Source: Callorhinus ursinus
Lineage: Eukaryota > Chordata > Mammalia > Carnivora > Otariidae
DNA length: 64,000 bases
Direction of reading: 5' to 3'
Assembly: GCF_003265705.1 (NCBI RefSeq)
Contig: NW_020312867.1
Location: 8,247,470 to 8,311,469 of the forward strand
Positions within the stretch are counted from its first letter, which is position 1. Each line of letters begins with the position of its first letter. Positions 21,703 through 33,059 of this stretch are shown here, in pieces. The position numbers and the translations under genes were made by a program. The notes beneath the pieces are model-generated. The model was not told the origin of the DNA. It ran no database searches and saw only the letters and a list, made by a program, of their open reading frames with translations.

Positions 21703-21846
21703 TTCTCAACCTTTTTTTTTTTTTTTAAATTTTTGTCCTCCTCAGGAGGCTTTTAGACATATTTCCTCCTAATTGTGCCCCAGGACATTTTAATACGACA
21801 AATATACCATGTATATGTTCATGCCCTTTAGAGGACCACAAACCAC
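21703..21846. mobile_element. Possible short DNA transposon with CAGTG/CACTG ends
   Basis: It begins CAGTGtttctcaacc (21700s) with a run of T, and ends caaaCCACTG near 21846. The inverted CAGTG/CACTG termini and about 145-base length fit a hAT-type MITE. The internal sequence is not recognised. Confidence 0.35.
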
Positions 21847-21849
21847 TGT

Positions 21850-22780
21850 AGTGTCTGTGATGTTTTTCAATCACCTCCACCAAATTTTCACCCTCTTGGG
21901 GGAGATATTGCCCTGATGGGGACTGCATCAGCTGGGGCAAATTTCCTGGCCTGTGATTGGCTAGAACATGGGCAGGTGAGGTCAATGTAGAAAATAGATG
22001 TGAGATCCACAACGGAAGAAACAGTTCCTTTTCCACCTTTGATCTTATCATGGCTGGGTGTGATGCCTGGATCTGCAGCAACTATCTTGTGACTGTGAGG
22101 ACAAGGTTGATGTGCTTCAGGTGGCCAAATAGGACACCAGAACCTAGACCATCAATCATATCACTGAACAAAGGAACCATCCCTGATGATGCCCTAGCCA
22201 TGAACTCCCTGTTATGTGAGGTAGTACATCTTCTCTTGTTCAAGCCTGTCCAGCTGTTTTGTTGTTGGTTTTGCTTTATTTTGTAATTGCAGCCGAAGGC
22301 ATCCTAACGGATTTCTGTTCTCTTTACCATAAATTCTAGTGAATATCCAGAGGCAGAAGCTCACTGACATTGATGGGCCAAGAACCCATCCCCAAACTCA
22401 CCATGTAGCAGGCTTGAGTCCTGTAGGTAGGAAGGGGTTAACCACACTTGGACCTAGAGTGGGGAATGTTCCTCAGAGGGAGAGCAGGAAGGTGTTTCCT
22501 AAAGGGCTCATGAATGCTGAGAGGGTTCCACACCCACACTGCCCCTTCTTCAGGAAGTACCCTCTGGTGCCCCAGCCCTGCTCCCATCCCCCAGCCCCCA
22601 TATTCGTCTTAGTGCAGCTCACAGCTGTTTCCCCTGGAAGCTCTCCCCAAGGCCCAGTTGAAGTTATCCCTTCTCCTCTAGTGGTGTCTCATGGGGCATT
22701 TGGCCTTGGGGTACCAAGGAAGAAGACAAGATTCCCATCCTCAAGGATGTCACAGTCCAGGAGAGGAAGCAAGACTCACA
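21850..22780. other. Unassigned stretch, no gene seen
   Basis: The first part (to about 22310) has old-LTR-like phrases such as ggcctgtgattggctagaac and tgatcttatcatggctggg. The rest looks unique. A 169-codon open frame (22339-22848) has no recognisable motif and runs into an L2 fragment. Confidence 0.35.
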
Positions 22781-22783
22781 GGC

Positions 22784-22925
22784 ATTCATTCAATACACAT
22801 TTATTAGGACCTTCTCCACGCCAGTTCTCAAGGTACAGAGATCGGTAAGATATTCCTTCTCAAAGAAAGAGGAAGTTCCCCAGGGACAGACAGAGAAAGA
22901 ACAAATAAGGAAAATGTATAATGAG
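22784..22925 (-). mobile_element. L2 tail, antisense
   Basis: attcattcaatacacattta, ttaggaccttctccacgcc and gtacagagatcggtaagat match the antisense L2 tail. Confidence 0.5.
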
Positions 22926-22929
22926 GTGC

Positions 22930-23990
22930 AGAAGCCACCCCCACTGATTGCTCTGATTAGGAAGAAATGACAAGATGCCTTAGACAGTCTTGGCCCCAAG
23001 GGGTGCACTGGTTGTGTAGATACCAGGCAACATAGCACCATTTCCTGGGGGTGGGGGCAGGGCAGGTGCAGGGGATGACTTTGCAGCCTGACTGAGGCCC
23101 CCCTTCGCCTCACCCCGGGTTTGCAGAGCTCCTGCACAGGGCCCTGCTTGCATAAGGAAACCTGGATCTTCTGGAAAGGAGATTGGGAGGAGCCAACACC
23201 TGACGTGGTGGGGATCTGAGCAGGCAAACACTAAGAGTTTGGGGCGGAGGAGTTGTTTATTAGGAACCAACACCTGTGGAAGAAAGGGAGGAGAAGAAGG
23301 ACCAAGCAGCAGGCCCAATACAGCCTTGGGCAGCCCAGCGAGGAAGTCAGGAGAAAGAATTGCCCTTCAGTGTGCCCCAAAAGGGGCCCAAGTGTCTAGA
23401 TCTTTAGTCCCACCCTGCTCATCCAGCAGGTGATGGCTGCGCCAGGGAGGCATGACCTCCATCAAAGCTGCCGACCTTGAAGGGGTGACACTGAAGTCTC
23501 CCTGTGGGTCCCTCAGGCTCAGCCTCAGTTCTGAGAGCCACCATTCTCAGGGCGCCTTCTTTGTTGCACACCACACTAACCAGCACAATTAGGGAGACCC
23601 GTCCTGGGGACCCAGTGTGGCCCAAACTAAGGTCTAGAGAAACCCCCAGAACAGGCAAGTGGTTTTGTATGTTTCATTTTTTTTTTTTTTTTCAAATGTG
23701 AAGCTAAATCTTTAAGTTTGAGACTGACTGAGAAACCTCGGATAGAAAACAGTACTGAACAAGGAAAGCAGACAGGGTGCACGGGATTCTTGCTCATTGC
23801 CCGCCACGGTCACAAAGAATGGGCAGAACTTCATGTGTTCATGTGGAAGACTCCACCATTTTTTGTCTCACAACAAAGGGCATGGATCCAGGAAAAGGTG
23901 AGAAATTAGGAACAATAGTGTAATTGCCATGACACACAGATGTTTTCTAGGACATACCAACCCTTCCAACTTCAGCCCATGACCCTTCCT
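22930..23990. other. Unassigned stretch, no gene seen
   Basis: Mixed composition, with a poly(T) run at 23679-23696. Overlapping frames on both strands (145, 112, 79 codons) share the region 22980-23230 and show no domain. No repeat assigned with confidence. Confidence 0.35.
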
Positions 23991-23994
23991 CACT

Positions 23995-24150
23995 GGCCCA
24001 CCATGCTCAGTGCCCATCCTCCAACCTTCAGTCCTTTACAGCTTTTCAGTCTTTTGAATACACGACCCCCTCTTGCCTCAAATACTCCTTTCCCTCCCTG
24101 ACTTCTATCGCAGCTGACATGTCGCTTCCTCAGAGAGCCCTGCGCCTCTG
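23995..24150 (+). mobile_element. L2 LINE fragment
   Basis: ctcttgcctcaaatactcct, ttccctccctgacttctatc and gtcgcttcctcagagagcc follow the L2 3' region. Confidence 0.5.
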
Positions 24151-25400
24151 CAAACAGATTTGCATGGACATAGGCTTTGCCTCCAGGAGGTAGTGATTAC
24201 AGACACAAGCGTGGATGGGTGAGCCCGTGAACCCCATCTAACCCCAGCCCCGCCTCTCACTGCTGTGAGACCCTCGGAAAGTCTGGTCTCCTCATTCCTC
24301 CTTTTTCTCTTCTGCCAAAAGTCGGTAAGAACCCCCATCTGGATCAGTTAGGAATGCTTGCAGCCGCAAACAGCAGAAGCCCCAACCAATAGTTGCTTAA
24401 ACAATATCTCACAAACAAGAAGCCTGAAAGCAGGAAGCACCAAGGCCGGCTTCCTGGCACAGTCATGTGACGAAGGACCCAAGTGCTCCTACGTTCTCTC
24501 TCTCTCCCCTCCTTTCCTTCTCCCTCCCCATCTCCCTCATCCCGCTATATCCACTGTGCCATTAATTATTTGCCTTTTGTCCAAAAACTTGTTGCCTTGT
24601 GATCTAAAGGTGAGCTCCAAGCATCACGTTCATGTTCAAAGCTAGAAGAAAGCTTTGAAAGGTGAGATGCCCTCTATGGACCCTGCTCACGTGCCTGTCT
24701 CTTTTATCTGGAAACGATGTCTTTCTGGGAACCCTCCCAGCTGCTTCCCCTTACATCCCACTGGGCAGTCATGTGCCACATTGCCACCCCAGCAGGCAAG
24801 GAAAGGGGGAATGCCAGTAGGAGGCATCTATCTTCAGCCTCCCCGGTGGGAGGGAGCAAAGGAGAAGAGATAAGAATTGGCTCCTGGATAATTAACCTGC
24901 AGTGTCTCCCTTTCTACTTCATGGAGTGTTTGTGAAAACTTACTTCGCTGGGAGCACTCTGAAGGCCACAGCATGTCAGACAGCAATCTGTCTTTATTGT
25001 TATTCATGACCTGTTAAAATAAATCGATATTGGAAGAGATCGATAATACTTCGCATTTAACTACAGACTTTTCTAAGGGGAGGAGAACAGCAAACAGTAA
25101 GCACAGCCCAGATCCCAGAACCATGGTGATGCCTCACCTGCAAGTCCATCTCCTCCCTGGCACCTCTTCAATCCAGCTGAAACAGCCTCGCCAAACCACC
25201 CAGGGTCTCCTCGCTGCCAGATCCTGTGCGCCTTTTCCTAGCCTTATATTTATTTGGATCCCCCGCAGCATCCGTGATATTTCATTTGACCAGTCGGCCA
25301 CTCCCTCCTCCGTAGGACCCTAGCTGCTCCTCCAGCTGGCAGACCGGCAGGTCTCACACCTGTGCTCTTCTCTTTCTTCCCCCACCCCCCGCCCACCCAT
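24150..25400. other. Mostly unassigned stretch
   Basis: 24340-24430 has cagttaggaatgcttgcagc, typical of a common old repeat. 24880-25060 is AT-rich and unique-looking (ggataattaacctgcag; tgttattcatgacctgtt). 25378-25406 is C-rich (cccccacccccc). No gene seen. Confidence 0.35.
25023..25045. promoter_or_regulatory. Paired ATCGATA sites (CUX/ONECUT-like), tentative
   Basis: ATCGATA occurs at 25023-25029 and 25039-25045, sixteen bases apart, in an AT-rich unique block. The motif resembles CUX1/ONECUT binding sites. No functional evidence is available from sequence alone. Confidence 0.2.
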
Positions 25401-25530
25401 CCCCAGGCTTCTCAAATCTTTGGGTGCATCGGCATCACCGGAAGCACTTGTTGATGCACAGATGACCGGGTCTCAGCCCCATGGTCTGTGATTCCACAGT
25501 CTGAGATGAAACCTGAATATCTGTATTTCT

Positions 25531-25717
25531 TTTTTTTTTTTTTTAAGATTTTATTTATTTACTTGAGAGAGAGAGAGCACATGAGAGGGGGGAGGGTCAG
25601 AGGGAGAGACAGACTCCCTGTTGAGCAGGGAGCCCAATGCGGGACTCGATCCCGGGACTCCAGGATCATGACCTGAGCCAAAGGCAGTCGCTTAACTGAC
25701 TGAGCCACCCAGGCACC
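25531..25717 (-). mobile_element. Can-SINE, antisense, inside an L1 tail
   Basis: Poly(T), ttaagattttatttattta, ctccctgttgagcagggag, and head tgagccacccaggcaccc. Flanked by ctgtatttct at 25521-25530 and 25718-25727. The insertion is at the poly(T) edge of the L1 fragment that follows. Confidence 0.95.
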
Positions 25718-25727
25718 CTGTATTTCT

Positions 25728-25820
25728 TTTTTATATTATGTTCAATTAGCCAACGTATAATACATCATTAGTTTTTGATGTAGTGTCCAACGATTCATTA
25801 GTTGCGTATAACACCCAGTG
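25728..25820 (-). mobile_element. Carnivore L1 3' end, severely 5' truncated
   Basis: attatgttcaattagccaac, gtataatacatcattag, gatgtagtgtccaacgattc and gcgtataacacccagtgct are the antisense of the caniform L1 3' terminus. The outer duplication ctga(a/g)tatctgtatttct at 25513-25530 and 25821-25838 (17 of 18 bases) brackets L1 plus SINE. Confidence 0.85.
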
Positions 25821-25919
25821 CTGAGTATCTGTATTTCTAACAAATTTCAGGTGATGTGATGCTGCTGGCCCTGGGATCGCACCCAGAGAACCACTCACAG
25901 TCTCAACCAGTGTTCAGGG

Positions 25920-26083
25920 CCCTGGCTCTCAGCGTTGGCTGCATGTTGGAATCACCAAGGAAGCCTTAAAATGCTGACGCCTGGGCCCCATCCCCCAGAG
26001 ATTGAACCGTCTGCATTATATCCTGGGCAGTTTATAAACCTCCACGGGTGCTTCCAATGTGCACCTGAAGTTGTGAGCCACTG
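25920..26083 (+). mobile_element. MER5-like hAT MITE
   Basis: ccctggctctcagcgttggc, gcatgttggaatcaccaagg, cccagagattgaaccgtctg and the end ttgtgagccactg make a near full-length element of about 165 bases with CAGTGG/CCACTG-type ends. Confidence 0.75.
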
Positions 26084-26089
26084 GTTTGA

Positions 26090-27010
26090 ATACTACCCGC
26101 ACGCTGACGACTCCTAAATTTATTTCCCTTTCCTAGACTTGGCCTTGAGTTCCTGCCCAATTAGTCACTCAGTATCTCCACCTGGCTGACACACGGCATC
26201 TCAGCCTGGAAACATCAAAAGTTGGAAGTCTGGATCTTTGTTTCCAAACATGCTTCTTCTCTATCTTTCCCCTCTCAACAGACAGCAACTACACCCCTCT
26301 AGTTGCTCAGGCTACAAACCTTGGAGTTTACCTTGACTTCTGTCTCCCCGTCCAGTCCCACGTATAATCCTTCAGCATATCCTGCTGGGCCCACACCCAC
26401 AACACAGCCCCCAATTCTCCTCTCCACCTGCACTGCTAATACCTGGCCCCGGACACCATCCTCCCTGGCTGGCCCCCGTCGCATCCTGACCTTCCCCCTG
26501 CTTCCACTCTGTGCTCCCCTATCAATGCCCTCTCCACAGAGTGGCCAGAATCATCTCGGCAAATCATAAACCAGACCATAGTACGTCTCTATTTAAAGTC
26601 CAGCAAAATGTCTCCTCACCCTGGCATGAAATCTCAACTCCAGCTTCCTTCTCAAACTGATCGATTCCACTCTCTCCCTGGCTTAGGGGCTCCAACCATC
26701 CTGGCCTGCCTTCTCTCAAACGCACCCCATTCTTTCTTGCATTTGCTCTTCTACTCACTTGGACATCTGCATCCCTGGGTCTCGGCGTGGCCAGCAACTT
26801 CTCACCTTCCTGTCTAAGTGTCACCTCCCCCCAAACAATAACCCTGTGTCCCCTGTTTTTCTTTATTGCACTCCATACCCTTCTTAGCACCTATGAGTCT
26901 GCAATTATTAGATTTATGTATTTACTGGTTCATTGAATTTCCCACTAGACGGTGAGCTTCTTGAGGGCAGGAACTGCATCTGTCATGTTCACAACTGGGG
27001 CCTCATGAGC
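26090..27010 (+). mobile_element. L2 LINE, ORF2 3' part through tail
   Basis: The longest L2 in the window, about 900 bases. It runs from the region of ccacctggctgacacacggc and tagttgctcaggctacaaac through ttggagtttaccttgacttc, cagtggccagaatcat (near 26540), the exit at ggcatgaaatctcaactcc, and the tail acggtgagcttcttgagggc. It would encode the C-terminal part of a CR1-type reverse transcriptase, but the frame is broken throughout. Confidence 0.8.
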
Positions 27011-27890
27011 CCGGAAGAGGGAGGGAGACATGATGGGTGTCCAAGACATATTTGAGAAGGGAGGAGAGAGAGAAATGGGAGAAGAAAGAAGGTCTGGGGA
27101 TACTCAGAGCCCATGAACTACCCACCACACTGGCCTTGCTTCTGCCAGAATCTGCTGACAGATTACATCTCAAGTCTCCAGCTTGGAAGCTCAGAACTGC
27201 TTCTACTAGAGAGAATGTGCAGGCAGCTGAACCAAAGTGTGAAAATGTCTATAAGTTCCTCGGCAATCACGGTTTTGTTACTCCTTTAGCCCTGGTGTGG
27301 GCACAGACCCAGGCCCCGAGTGGATGTTCAGTAAATGTTTCACGAATGATTTGAATAGCATTTACCTGAAAGAATTCTAAGATAGTCTTGTCTCAGTTTC
27401 CCCATTAAAGGGGGCAAGCAGTTCTGATACCCCCTTCCACAGAGCTGCTGCTAACCTAAGGACTCCATCCTAGAAGAAAAGACTGGCAGTCACCTGAGCT
27501 TGATGGGGGTCATTAGCTGCCCTTGCTGCATCCGCAGCCCTCAGTTTCCCAGGCGACCCCAGTGGACCAGCCTGTCCCAGCAACCGGTGCATATGTTCAG
27601 TTATGAGTACTCTGCAGAAGGATGTCTAACTAACTGCCTTTGCTAGCACATAGTTAATCCCCCAGGGGGCTTCCTCTAATTAAAACCAAAACTGAAATTA
27701 TAACTGTGCCAAAGCATATGCACATGGTGCCACTTAAAAGGGACAGATTTACAAGGTGTTAACAATTCCAGAGGCAGCCCTGCTTCAGCATCAGGTGCTA
27801 CAAATCATCAAAATTGGAACCAAACGAGTCACTGGGGCTCGAGATACAACATCCAGTGAGGGCTGCTGGGTAGTTCTAAGAAATTTATGA
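27010..27890. other. Unassigned stretch with a possibly conserved block
   Basis: 27600-27790 is unique-looking and carries an OTX/PITX-like gttaatccccc, a homeodomain-type ctaattaaaacc, the E-box-bearing gcatatgcacatggtg and gttaac. This density of homeodomain-type motifs is typical of distal enhancers but is not proof. No exon recognised. Confidence 0.3.
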
Positions 27891-30150
27891 GGATTATTTG
27901 AAACACACTAAATAATATTCCTGCCACAGGGCCTTTGCACTTATGATGTATACTTAAAGATTATGGCATTTAATCCATTGCATTTTTGTCCTGACACTCA
28001 AATTATCTCATCTTTGGCCAATAAAAAACACTTTAAGTTGGCTCTTGAGTCCTTTGGACATCTCTGCACTAGTCTTTGTATCTAGCAACATTTCTATGTA
28101 GTATGACAAAATATTCCAGGCTTTTCTTACTCTCAGACTCCAAACTCTTTCTCCAAAGAGTCCTGGTTTCTTTTAATAGGAAATGATATTTCAAGACCAT
28201 GATCTGGATGCTAAGGATGTTCATCGCTAGTGGGCTGGTCATTATTTCTAGGCCTTGTTAGTGGACAGAGCTACAACATAGTATGTAAAATAATTCGTGA
28301 GTACTTTCGAACTCAGAACTCAGGTTGTTTAACTTCTTTCCAATATATGTGTATCTTTTCTCTCACCCACAGAATTGTAGCTCTCAGCGTCTTGGGGGAT
28401 AATAGCAGTAGCCCACAATTAGTCATTTGCTTGATCCCATGCTAAACACACAGCAATCTTAGCTTAATAATGCTAACACTGTCATCATTAACTATAATCA
28501 CTAAGAGTAGATTACAATTTTTTACATAAACACTCACATTCCCCTCCCCATTTTAAAGTTTACATTATCAGATACAAAAGCCAGATACTGAAGTCAATAC
28601 TATATTTCTTTCTTCCAAGAAACATCCAGTCTTAGTTCCGCAAATAAGTATCATTAAAGCTCTCCACTAGTTTTTTGTTTTGTTTTGTTTTGTTTTGTTT
28701 TGTTTTTGACATCTCTCTATTCATTTTTGTTGTCCCAGGCTCATTTTCTAATGGATTCTTCAGGAAAGGCTCATGGAAACAATGTTGTCAGAGTTCTTGC
28801 ATGTTGAGAACACTCTGTGCCCTTTGTGTTTGAAAGTTGGTTTTAATGGATACAAAAACTTCTGTCATCATTTTCTTGCCTCCAGTATTCTAAATTCATT
28901 GTACTGTTTCCTTCTACTGTAAAGTAGTGCTTTCAAAAAAAAAAATCTGATGACAATCCAATGTTCTTTCTTTATGCAAGGGCTCTTTTTGCCTGGATAC
29001 CCTTTATTTTTCTTTAAAGTAATTTTACTGGACTATATCTTGGTCAGTCGAAGTCAATGTTGTCAGGTATGTGGTGTTCTCTTTCAATACATAATTTCAA
29101 ATTTGTTTCTTGCTTCAAGAAGGCTTTCTTGAGTTGTGGTTTTTATTGTTTATTCTGTTTGTTTTTTTTCCCCTTTGATTCTTTTAGGTATTCCTGTTAT
29201 CCATATAATGTATCTTCTTGGCCTACCAATATCTGTCACTGTCTCTTGAGGTGGTTTTTTTTTTTTTTAATGTTTGTCTTCAATTCTTTTTTATTGTTTA
29301 AGAACTTTCTCCATTTCCACTTTCTCTTTCTCTTAAAGTATTATTTATTGTGCTGATTCACTCTACCCTAGTTTATTTTAATGGTGTTCTTTTTATTTCT
29401 AAATACAATTTCCGAGTTTTTCCTCAAGTCTTTTAGCTCGATTGGAAGTAATACATTGCAGCTCTAGTCTACTTTATGAAGGCTTTCAGCATCTGTAGGG
29501 ATATTATTGTCCACATTCTTTTGTTTTTCCAATAACTTAGGTATGGGATTTGACCTTGATACTTTTCTGAGGCTCAATTTTATGTTAAATTAGTTTAAAG
29601 GGGGACATTTAGAATGCATGCACTGTTTGGGGGAAGCTTTTAGAGCTTCCTCTTTTGCTGTTTTTATGCAATGTCCCAAAATACCGTGGCTTGCTTTCTG
29701 AGATACTTGGGTTCTCGTCCCCTCCCCCACTCAAGTCAAGGCCTTTCTTCTTCATCTGTATCATCTCAATCCTGCTCAATTTTCTATACCTGTTGGCTTT
29801 GGGGTTTCTCCTACTTTCAAGTCGGCCAGAAACAGGTTGCTTTCCTCAGCTTCCTCCAGCACAGACTTGATATCCCACAGATTTTGTGGCTGTCGATGGT
29901 TTCCCCACAGTGTGCTTATGCTTGGAGTTGAAGGGAATTTTGTTACTTAGTTTTACTATAAATGTTACCTATGGATTATGGTTTGCTATCCACCTATCTG
30001 CTCTGTTTTTATGCCAGGGTTGGGGGGTGGTTAAGAAGATCCAAACACTAGGCATCTATCATTGCTGCTATCTTTCCAGAATTTTCCAGGACATTTTTAA
30101 TTTAGATTTTAATTTAGTTTTTAATTTAGATCAAATTCAAATCTGGGTAT
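27890..30150 (-). mobile_element. Large old L1 block, antisense (L1M/HAL1-like)
   Basis: ggctcttgagtcctttggac, aaatattccaggcttttct, agtcctggtttcttttaata, ctaaggatgttcatcgctag and tttctaggccttgttagtgg, then ttttactggactatatcttg and ggtatgggatttgaccttg, follow the antisense of an ancient L1-class element over about 2 kb. All reading frames are decayed. The open frames here (up to 99 aa) are phenylalanine- and leucine-rich antisense artefacts. Confidence 0.55.
28672..28707. repeat. (TTTTG)n microsatellite
   Basis: Six or seven tttg/ttttg units in a row inside the old L1 block. Confidence 0.95.
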
Positions 30151-30340
30151 TTAATGCGAGGCTATAAGGTAAGACATCAAAAACAGGGGACAGTACTAGT
30201 AGAGTGCTGCTGTTAGTGGTGGGGTTAATGTTTTTGAACACAGAATTTTAAATATTTAAGTAGTTGTCAACATTTAACAATAGTAAGATTTCAAACACAA
30301 AGTCAGATTTCTGGCTTCTCTGGAAAACCTGCAAGTTTGA

Positions 30341-30552
30341 GGGGCACCTGGGTGGCTCAGTCAGTTGAGTGTCTGCCTTTGGCTCAGGTCATGACCCCAA
30401 GGTCCTGGGATCAAGGCTTGCATAGGGCTCCCTGCTCAGTGGGGAGCCTGCTTCTCCCTCTCCCTCTGCCTGCTTGTGCTTGCTCTCTCTCTCTCACTCC
30501 CTCTCTCAAATAAAATAAAATAAAATAAAATAAAATAAAATAAAATAAATCT
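30341..30552 (+). mobile_element. Can-SINE with long (TAAAA)n tail
   Basis: Head ggggcacctgggtggctcag, body gtctgcctttggctcaggtc, tail ctctctcaaataaaataaaa continued for about nine taaaa units (30507-30549). The flanking duplication is not clear. Confidence 0.95.
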
Positions 30553-30747
30553 GAAGTTCTGGATACACTGGGCCTACATTTCAACATGGCAACAGTGGGC
30601 TGGACTGCAGAGTGGGGACCCCATTCAGGGGGTGTGTGTGCTCACCAGCGGGCCACAGCCCAATTCCAGCTGGCTTTGCTTTGTATTATCTGCTTGGCCC
30701 TATAGGTTTTTGAATTTGCAACCCCTGAACTATGGGGACTCTGGGTA

Positions 30748-31189
30748 TATTAACTTCCTGATAACGAAGTACCACAAACTGGGTGGCCAGCTTAGAACAA
30801 TAAATATTTGTGGCCTCGCAGTTCTGAAAAGCAAGGCATCAGTGGGGTCATGCGCCCTCTGAAGGTGTCAGGGTAAGATCTGTTCCAGTCTTCTCTTTTG
30901 GATGCTGGTAGTTACCTGGCTTGTGGCAGCAAATTCCAGTCTTCACACAGTGTTCCACCCGTGTGCATGTCTGGGTCCAAATTGCCCCCTTTTATAAGGA
31001 CACTGGTCATATTAGATTAGGGCCCACCCTACTCTAGCACCACCCCATCCTAACCTGACTACATCTGCAACAATCCTACTTCCAGATAAGTTCACCTTCT
31101 GAAATACTTAGGGTTAGGACTTCAACATAGGATTTTGTAGGGTGGGAGGGGAGTGGTAGGGGGGTAGACATATAATTCAAGCCATAACA
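30748..31189 (-). mobile_element. MaLR (MST/MLT1-type) solo LTR, antisense
   Basis: taacgaagtaccacaaactg, ggtggccagcttagaac, tttataaggacactggtcat, agggttaggacttcaacata and the end attcaagccataaca are the reverse complement of a MaLR LTR that would start TGTTATGGCTTGAATT. About 440 bases, no internal retroviral region. Confidence 0.7.
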
Positions 31190-32380
31190 CTGAGGCCTCA
31201 GGAAAAACTCAAACCGAAGCCCATGCCTTTCCAAGTATCTGCAAGAGAAACACATTTGTACTGAGAGGGATAACACACTGACTTTCTTCAAGGCAGTTTT
31301 AGGGTCCCTAATCAGCCTGTTGCTAAACCACATGGGGAGAAATCTCCAAATGAAACTGGCAAGGGAAGAAGAGCAGGCAGACATGAGCAGCCCCCTTTTC
31401 CAAAGAAGTCTGAGCCCACACCAGCCCGCAATGCAAATTAACCTCACTTTACTTACTTTCCTTACATACAGAGACTGGCCCCTTGAGTCAAAGCCAGAAA
31501 GGCATGGGATCCAGTCAAGGTCACACAGAGAGATGGGGAAAGCTGGACCCTCCTGGATCCAATTCACAGTCCAGAGACATCACGTAATATGAATCAGCTT
31601 CGAAGTATGAATTCTAGAAGGGAGCTGTGGCAGGCGCATTCCTAGACGGACCCATGACCTTGGCAATGTTTGTTTCAAACGATTCCCTCTCTCCCAAGTT
31701 GAGCGCCCAGCTGAACTGCCTAGATGTGCCCTTGACTGCAGTGGGATGCAATGCCAAGGTACTGTATCACCACGGTGTGGTTTGGGCCAGATCCACCAAC
31801 ATCTGCATTTTTATCGATTCCATATTTTTCTTTAGATTCCTGTTTTTTCTTTACACAAATAAATATCTTAAAATGTATTTACTTAAGGAAATATTAAAAA
31901 TAAAAAATAAAATAATAAGAAATCAGATCACACCTCTAAGTCAGAAAGGCAGTATCTATCTCTTTCTATGACTAGCAGAGACCTGTAAAAACAAACGCTC
32001 TGAAAACTAAACATTATTAAACCCTTGCCCAATCCTCTTGCCTGTCTGAAAAGCTCAGACCTGAGTTCGTTCTTTGTTAAAAGATTAGCAAGTATTGCAG
32101 AGGAGCTGACGAGTACTGGTGCCTGAGTATTGGTGCCTAACAGAGTATTGGCGCCTAACTGAGACTTTGTCCTCAAAGTTATTAGGACTGATGAAGAACT
32201 GGAAGTGGAATAACACTCTCCCTGGGTGATTCAGTGCTTTTCAGAGTCCTGAGTCCTGCCTAGGGCACCTTGGGTCCACCCATGGTGCTTCATCCACACT
32301 TGAGGGAACACTGACACCATGGGGAAAGACCTGGAAGAATTCTTGGTTGCCATTAAGTCTCTTCCCTGTACCGGTGAGCA
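31190..32380. other. Unassigned stretch, no gene seen
   Basis: 31190-31790 looks unique. A 163-codon minus-strand frame (31076-31567) starts in the neighbouring LTR and shows no domain. 31800-31925 is T- and A-rich. The small tandem repeat at 32112 lies near the right end. Confidence 0.35.
32112..32158. repeat. Three-copy tandem repeat, agta(c/t)tgg(t/c)gcct unit
   Basis: agtactggtgcct (32112-32124), agtattggtgcct (32126-32138) and agtattggcgcct (32144-32156) differ from one another by one or two bases. Spacing is 14 then 18 bases. Confidence 0.85.
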
Positions 32381-32384
32381 GTTG

Positions 32385-32860
32385 GTGCGTAAGAGCCACA
32401 CCAAAGCTCGGTGGCTTGAAACATTTATTATTGTATCTCATGCATCTGTGGGTCAGCTGGGACTCTGTTCGTTTTGGCTGGGCTTGACCATGTGACTGTG
32501 GGCTGGCTGGGACTTGGCTCAAGGCTGGGCTTGGCCAGGGCACATTAGCTGGGGCAGCACAGCCCCACGTTTCTCACTTTACCCCTGTGGGAGCCCAGAT
32601 GCTTCCTCATCCTCATCGTGATGGCAAAAACACAAGGCAGCAGATGGAAGCATGAGAGGCTTCATAAAGCTCAGGCACACTGTCATTTCTGCCTCACTTT
32701 ATTGACCAAAACAAGTCACCTGGCTGAGTGCAGCATTACCTCTTTTGTGGGAGGAACTGCAAAGGACGTAGATACAGGGAGAGGTAAAAAACTGGGACCA
32801 GTAATGCATTCTCCCACAGTAATGCAATTGCATTGTTTTACAAATTTCTCCATTTGTAAG
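32385..32860 (+). mobile_element. Old LTR-type repeat, family uncertain
   Basis: tcggtggcttgaaacattta, catgcatctgtgggtcagct, gaccatgtgactgtgggctg, aaacaagtcacctggctg and gggaggaactgcaaagg follow a common old mammalian repeat. The same family recurs at 36.96-37.48 kb. I cannot name the subfamily with certainty. Confidence 0.45.
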
Positions 32861-33059
32861 ACAATGACATTGGACTATATTAGCTTTTCAGCTCTTTCAC
32901 CCTAAGGGACTCTTTTTATTTTTCTTCTACAAGGTCCAAATTGTGAAAGATTTTTATGTCTGTTGTAAACTGCCTTTATTAAGGTATAATTTCTTTTAGG
33001 CTTTTTGAAATAGTACTATCTTCTGGGACATCAGTTTTGAAAACACTGGATTAGATACC

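Larger units (their letters stand above)
25405..25896 (-). mobile_element. MER5-like hAT MITE, interrupted by L1 and SINE
   Basis: Left part ggcttctcaaatctttgggt ... gcatcggcatcaccgg ... ctgaatatctgtatttct. Right part aacaaatttcaggtgatg, tgatgctgctggccctggg, ending gagaaccact. The two halves join at the duplicated motif ctgtatttct and together match a MER5-type element. Confidence 0.7.

Noticed and set aside
22339..22848. 169-codon plus-strand frame
   Set aside because: Ends inside an L2 tail and shows no family motif. It is judged a chance frame.
28650..28710. CRISPR-like regularity of (TTTTG)n and GGAT arrays
   Set aside because: The units are 4-5 bases with no spacers. These are ordinary microsatellites in a vertebrate genome.
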